A stretch of 64,000 nucleotides of DNA, from assembly GCF_011516635.5 (NCBI RefSeq), contig NZ_CP096255.1:7252501-7316500 (forward strand). Direction: 5' to 3'. The notes beneath the pieces were generated by a model. It had not been told where the DNA came from and ran no database searches. It worked only from the letters and a program-made list of their open reading frames with translations. The DNA is from Bradyrhizobium barranii subsp. apii (GTDB taxonomy: Bacteria > Pseudomonadota > Alphaproteobacteria > Rhizobiales > Xanthobacteraceae). Numbering within the stretch: position 1 is the first letter of the stretch; the number at the start of each line of letters is the position of its first letter. Positions 61,456-64,000 of this stretch are shown piece after piece. The translations under genes and the position numbers were made by a program.

Positions 61456-61480
61456 TACGCGCCGGCACAACGAATGTTCC
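61456..61480 (-). promoter_or_regulatory. EcfG-like promoter of the 68-residue gene
   Basis: On the minus strand GGAAC (61480-61476), 16 bp, then CGTA (61459-61456) differ from the EcfG consensus by one base in the -10 part. The distance to the ATG at 61419 is normal. Confidence 0.5.
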
Positions 61481-61500
61481 AGCGCGCGAGGCCCGCAGCG

Positions 61501-61632
61501 CTAACTATGCGTGGCGTGGATCGCCGCCGATGCATTCTCCAGATGCACCTGCCGCACAGTCGTCACCGTCGCGAACGCGACCGAGACGCCAAAGGCGAGA
61601 ATGAGCGAAAGAAGAGCCAGACGTGGAGCCAT
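61501..61632 (-). CDS. Small signal-peptide-like protein (43 residues)
   Basis: A short frame starts at ATG 61632 behind a strong AAGGAGG ribosome site. The product MAPRLALLSLILAFGVSVAF continues with ATVTTVRQVHLENASAAI. This is a short hydrophobic export signal or anchor followed by about 20 residues, like many tiny membrane or periplasmic peptides. The conserved spacing and ribosome site argue for a real gene; no family is recognised. Confidence 0.55.
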   Translation of the reverse strand: MAPRLALLSLILAFGVSVAFATVTTVRQVHLENASAAIHATHS

Positions 61633-61749
61633 CGCAAAACCTCCTTCTGGAATCAAAATCAACGCGATCGACCGTTCGTGGATGATCCTGGATTGGTTGC
61701 TTGCATTCCGTGAGCAGTCTCACATGCAGATTCACAAAGATGAGAGCGC

Positions 61750-61944
61750 TTACGCATCCTGCGTTCGAAGGACGCGGACCTTTACGGGCGGGATTTCACC
61801 GTCCAGCCAGTCCTGCTCGTTCGCCAATGCCGTCCAGGCATCCGCCATGCGCAAATAACGCTTGTGCGTGGGCTGCCCTTCCGCGCGCTCGGCGAGTTGA
61901 AGGCAGTTGTCGGCGTTATCCCTGAAGATGTCAGACTGTTTCAT
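61750..61944 (-). CDS. Small hypothetical protein (64 residues)
   Basis: The product (MKQSDIFRDNADNCLQLAE, then RYLRMADAWTALANEQDWLDGE) is a short helical protein of a type abundant in Bradyrhizobium genomes. It has one Cys and a conserved MADAWTALANEQDWLDG segment. Function unknown. It precedes the 43-residue gene on the same strand with a 117-bp gap. Confidence 0.7.
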   Translation of the reverse strand: MKQSDIFRDNADNCLQLAERAEGQPTHKRYLRMADAWTALANEQDWLDGEIPPVKVRVLRTQDA

Positions 61945-62039
61945 AGAGAAGATGTGGGAACGGAACTCTCGCTCCGCAATCGCCCTTACCGGATCGTAAC
62001 GCGAGGGGAACTTCGCACGCCATCGGTCATTGGAGATGC

Positions 62040-62552
62040 ATGAGGATACTCGTCGCGATATTTCTGGCCTTCGTCAGCACCTCGGCGTTCGCCGACAATA
62101 TCGGCGAGCGAACGGCCGGCGACCACGTGCCGACCGCAACCGATGTCATCACCGGCCTCTACACGTTCAGCCGTTTCCAGCAGGGCTTGCTGGAGAGCAC
62201 CGACCTGAAAGGCAATGCGGAGGTGAAAAATCTCGCGGCCCTGCGCGCCGAGGAGGCAGGCAAGCGCGACAAGACCCTGAAGCAGATTCAGGACGCGATC
62301 GGTGCCGAGCCGCACGCTGGCAAGACGACGTCAGTGAGCGCAAGCCTCGTCGAGCCCGAAAATGCGGATGGACCAACTTACGTCAGAAGCTTCTATGCCG
62401 CGCAAATCCCCGAATACGAATCCGTCATCAGCCTGCTCGAGCGCTATCTGAAAGCGCCCGACAATCCTGCGCTCACCGCCTTCGCGCGCGAGCAATTGCC
62501 GATGCTGCGTACGCAGGTGAAAGATGCGGAGCGCACCATGGCGGACAAATAG
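62040..62552 (+). CDS. Exported hypothetical protein, DUF4142-like
   Basis: This 170-residue protein has a signal peptide (ILVAIFLAFVSTSAFA before DNIG) and a helical mature part (DVITGLYTFSRFQQGLLESTDLKGNAEVKNLAA, then YVRSFYAAQIPEYESVISLLERYLKAPDNPALTAFAREQLPMLRTQV) similar in layout to DUF4142 four-helix periplasmic proteins. GGAG precedes the ATG by four bases. It has no partner on the same strand until the sensor gene at 62919. Confidence 0.75.
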   Translation: MRILVAIFLAFVSTSAFADNIGERTAGDHVPTATDVITGLYTFSRFQQGLLESTDLKGNAEVKNLAALRAEEAGKRDKTLKQIQDAIGAEPHAGKTTSVSASLVEPENADGPTYVRSFYAAQIPEYESVISLLERYLKAPDNPALTAFAREQLPMLRTQVKDAERTMADK

Positions 62553-62918
62553 CAGCCCTATTTGTCTTCCGGATGATGCTGCTGGCTCTCTGGCCGCTGG
62601 TCGCGGTCCCCGTGGTCAGCGAATCAGCGCGTGACGTGGCGGAGCTTGCGGCAGGGTCGCCAGTCACAGCCCCGCGCCCGCTGGGCGCGCCAGCCCCCTC
62701 GCCTAGGACGGCTCGGAGCTCTGGTGCAGTGGCCGGCCGGCTTTTTCCTGAACGGGATGGAACCATCGTCACTCCTCACCGTTATTTCGGCCGGGCTGAG
62801 CACGGCAGGTTCCAATTCCAAGCGCCGCAACGTTGGCGCTTGATTCGAATTTGGCTGACGCTCTATTTTGACAACTGCGTCACGCCTTGGATTCGGCCGA
62901 CGCCGCAGGGGAATCAGT
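62553..62918. promoter_or_regulatory. Gene-free region with EcfG-type promoter before the multi-HAMP gene
   Basis: No credible gene lies in these 366 bp. At 62759-62783, GGAAC, 16 bp and CGTT exactly match the EcfG consensus in the direction of the sensor gene, with a leader of about 130 bp. Confidence 0.6.
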
Positions 62919-64000
62919 ATGAGCGACCTCGATCCCGGAACTGCATCACGCTCCGGTCGTCGCGTCCCAAAGCCAAAAACCAACGGTATGTCGGACCCGG
63001 ATTCGCGGCCGGAATTGCTGCTCGCCTTGCAGGCCATGCGCAGCGGCGATTTTTCGGTGCGGATGAGCGGGGACTATCTCGGCATCGACGGCAAGATCGC
63101 CGACACTTTTAATGAAATCATCGCTGCCAACCAGCGCATGGCGCAGCAGCTCGAGCTGGTCGGTCAGGTCGTGGGGCGCGAGGGCAAGACCCGCCAGCGC
63201 GTGAAGTTCGGCCTCGCCAGCGGCTCCTGGGCCGACATGGAAGGCTCCGTCAACACGCTGATCGACGACCTCCTGTGGCCGACGCGCGAAGTGACGCGCG
63301 CGGTCGCCGCGGTGGCGCAAGGCGATCTGCTCCAGACCGTCAAGCTGGACGTCGACGGCCGCCCGCTGCGCGGCGAATTCCTGCAGTCGGCGACCATCGT
63401 CAACACCATGATCAAGCAGCTCGGCGTGTTCACCTCCGAGGTGACGCGCGTGGCGCGCGAGGTCGGCACCGAAGGCAAGCTCGGCGGCCAGGCCCAGGTG
63501 CCTGAGGTGACCGGCGTCTGGAAGGATCTGACCGAGAGCGTCAACTCGATGGCGAACAACCTGACCAACCAGGTTCGCAACATCGCCGAGGTCACGATCG
63601 CTGTCGCCAACGGCGACTTGTCCAAGAAGATCACCGTCGACGTGCGCGGCGAGATCCTTCAGCTCAAGGAAGCCATCAACACGATGGTGGACCAGCTCCG
63701 CTCCTTCGCCTCCGAAGTGACGCGCGTGGCGCGCGAGGTCGGCACCGACGGCAAGCTCGGCGGCCAGGCGATCGTGCCCGGCGTCGCCGGCACCTGGAAG
63801 GACCTGACCGACTCCGTGAACGCGATGTGCGGCAACCTCACCGCCCAGGTCCGCAACATCGCCAACGTGACGACCGCCGTGGCGCGCGGCGACCTGTCGC
63901 GAAAGATCACGGTGGACGTGCGCGGCGAGATCCTGGAGCTGAAGGACACCATCAACACCATGGTGGACCAGCTCAACTCTTTCGCCTCGGAAGTGACCCG
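62919..64000 (+). CDS. Multi-HAMP sensor protein, N-terminal part (runs off the window)
   Basis: ATG 62919 opens a frame with no stop to the window end, giving at least 360 residues. After about 20 disordered residues come HAMP-type modules: LALQAMRSGDFSVRMSGDY, then WPTREVTRAVAAVAQGDLLQ, then near-identical units of 92 residues starting LGGQAQVPEV at residue 188 (nt 63480) and LGGQAIVPGV at residue 280 (nt 63756), each with the NIAxVTxAVAxGDLSxKITVDVRGEIL core. Proteins of this type are soluble hybrid histidine kinases with many HAMP repeats and C-terminal kinase and receiver domains, none of which is in view. Confidence 0.9.
   Translation, partial: MSDLDPGTASRSGRRVPKPKTNGMSDPDSRPELLLALQAMRSGDFSVRMSGDYLGIDGKIADTFNEIIAANQRMAQQLELVGQVVGREGKTRQRVKFGLASGSWADMEGSVNTLIDDLLWPTREVTRAVAAVAQGDLLQTVKLDVDGRPLRGEFLQSATIVNTMIKQLGVFTSEVTRVAREVGTEGKLGGQAQVPEVTGVWKDLTESVNSMANNLTNQVRNIAEVTIAVANGDLSKKITVDVRGEILQLKEAINTMVDQLRSFASEVTRVAREVGTDGKLGGQAIVPGVAGTWKDLTDSVNAMCGNLTAQVRNIANVTTAVARGDLSRKITVDVRGEILELKDTINTMVDQLNSFASEVT

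Noticed and set aside
62007..62031. EcfG promoter before the gene at 62040
   Set aside because: GGAAC-N16-CATT differs in the -10 part and would start transcription almost at the ATG.

Overview
The window is a contiguous piece of a GC-rich alphaproteobacterial chromosome, most likely Bradyrhizobium or a close relative. The evidence is the high-GC codon use, the alpha-type gene content (RibB with a degenerate second domain, extensin-like protein, RT0821/Lpp0805 surface protein, DUF1488), intergenic palindromic repeats of the kind common in Bradyrhizobium, and several promoter-like sites matching the alphaproteobacterial general stress sigma factor EcfG (GGAAC-N16/17-CGTT). No phage, insertion sequence or CRISPR array was seen. 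The species is inferred, not shown.

Layout. 0-1.1 kb: 5' end of groES (cut by the window edge), a DUF1488 gene, a gene-poor lower-GC stretch and a tRNA-Gln. 1.4-8.4 kb: acyl-CoA dehydrogenase, MFS transporter, a crotonase-family protein, a secreted 5'-nucleotidase and a histone-deacetylase-like hydrolase. 8.5-13.8 kb: a housekeeping run of xseB, dxs, a nucleoside deoxyribosyltransferase, tlyA and an RlmD-like methyltransferase. 13.9-19.8 kb: a five-gene minus-strand catabolic operon (HMG-CoA-lyase family aldolase, CoA transferase, NitT/TauT-type ABC importer) divergent from a GntR/FadR-type regulator. 19.8-25.6 kb: mixed enzymes and exported proteins. 25.8-28.8 kb: a fluoride-response operon with a fluoride riboswitch, an intrinsic terminator, an MFS transporter, two CrcB/Fluc subunits, a DUF190 protein and then clpS. 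28.8-36.3 kb: class III cyclase, aroC, histidine phosphatase, fabI, an ECF sigma/anti-sigma pair joined by a tiny overlapping reading frame, a DnaJ-like chaperone and a lipoprotein. 36.4-52.8 kb: pdxH, short-chain dehydrogenase, methyltransferase, CorA, L,D-transpeptidase, extensin, acyl-CoA ligase, DUF1499, metallo-hydrolase, gcdH, ribB, a CPA2 antiporter, DUF3124, aminotransferase and a short XRE regulator. 52.9-64 kb: many small exported or cytoplasmic proteins, an aldo-keto reductase, PhoD, a flavin oxidoreductase, a divergent dehydrogenase/HxlR pair and the start of a large multi-HAMP sensor protein that runs off the end.

The strongest functional units are: (1) the riboswitch-controlled fluoride operon, notable for an MFS transporter as first gene and for a heterodimer-type CrcB pair; (2) the CoA-transferase/aldolase/ABC operon, which looks like uptake, CoA activation and cleavage of a short branched dicarboxylate or hydroxy acid; (3) a scattered stress set between 53 and 63 kb, in which a His-rich exported protein, a PRC-barrel protein, a ribbon-helix-helix protein, a 68-residue hydrophilic protein and the multi-HAMP protein each have an EcfG-like promoter upstream; (4) a 5' leader at 57.2 kb in which one anti-Shine-Dalgarno segment can pair with either the Shine-Dalgarno or a local decoy, as expected of an RNA switch.
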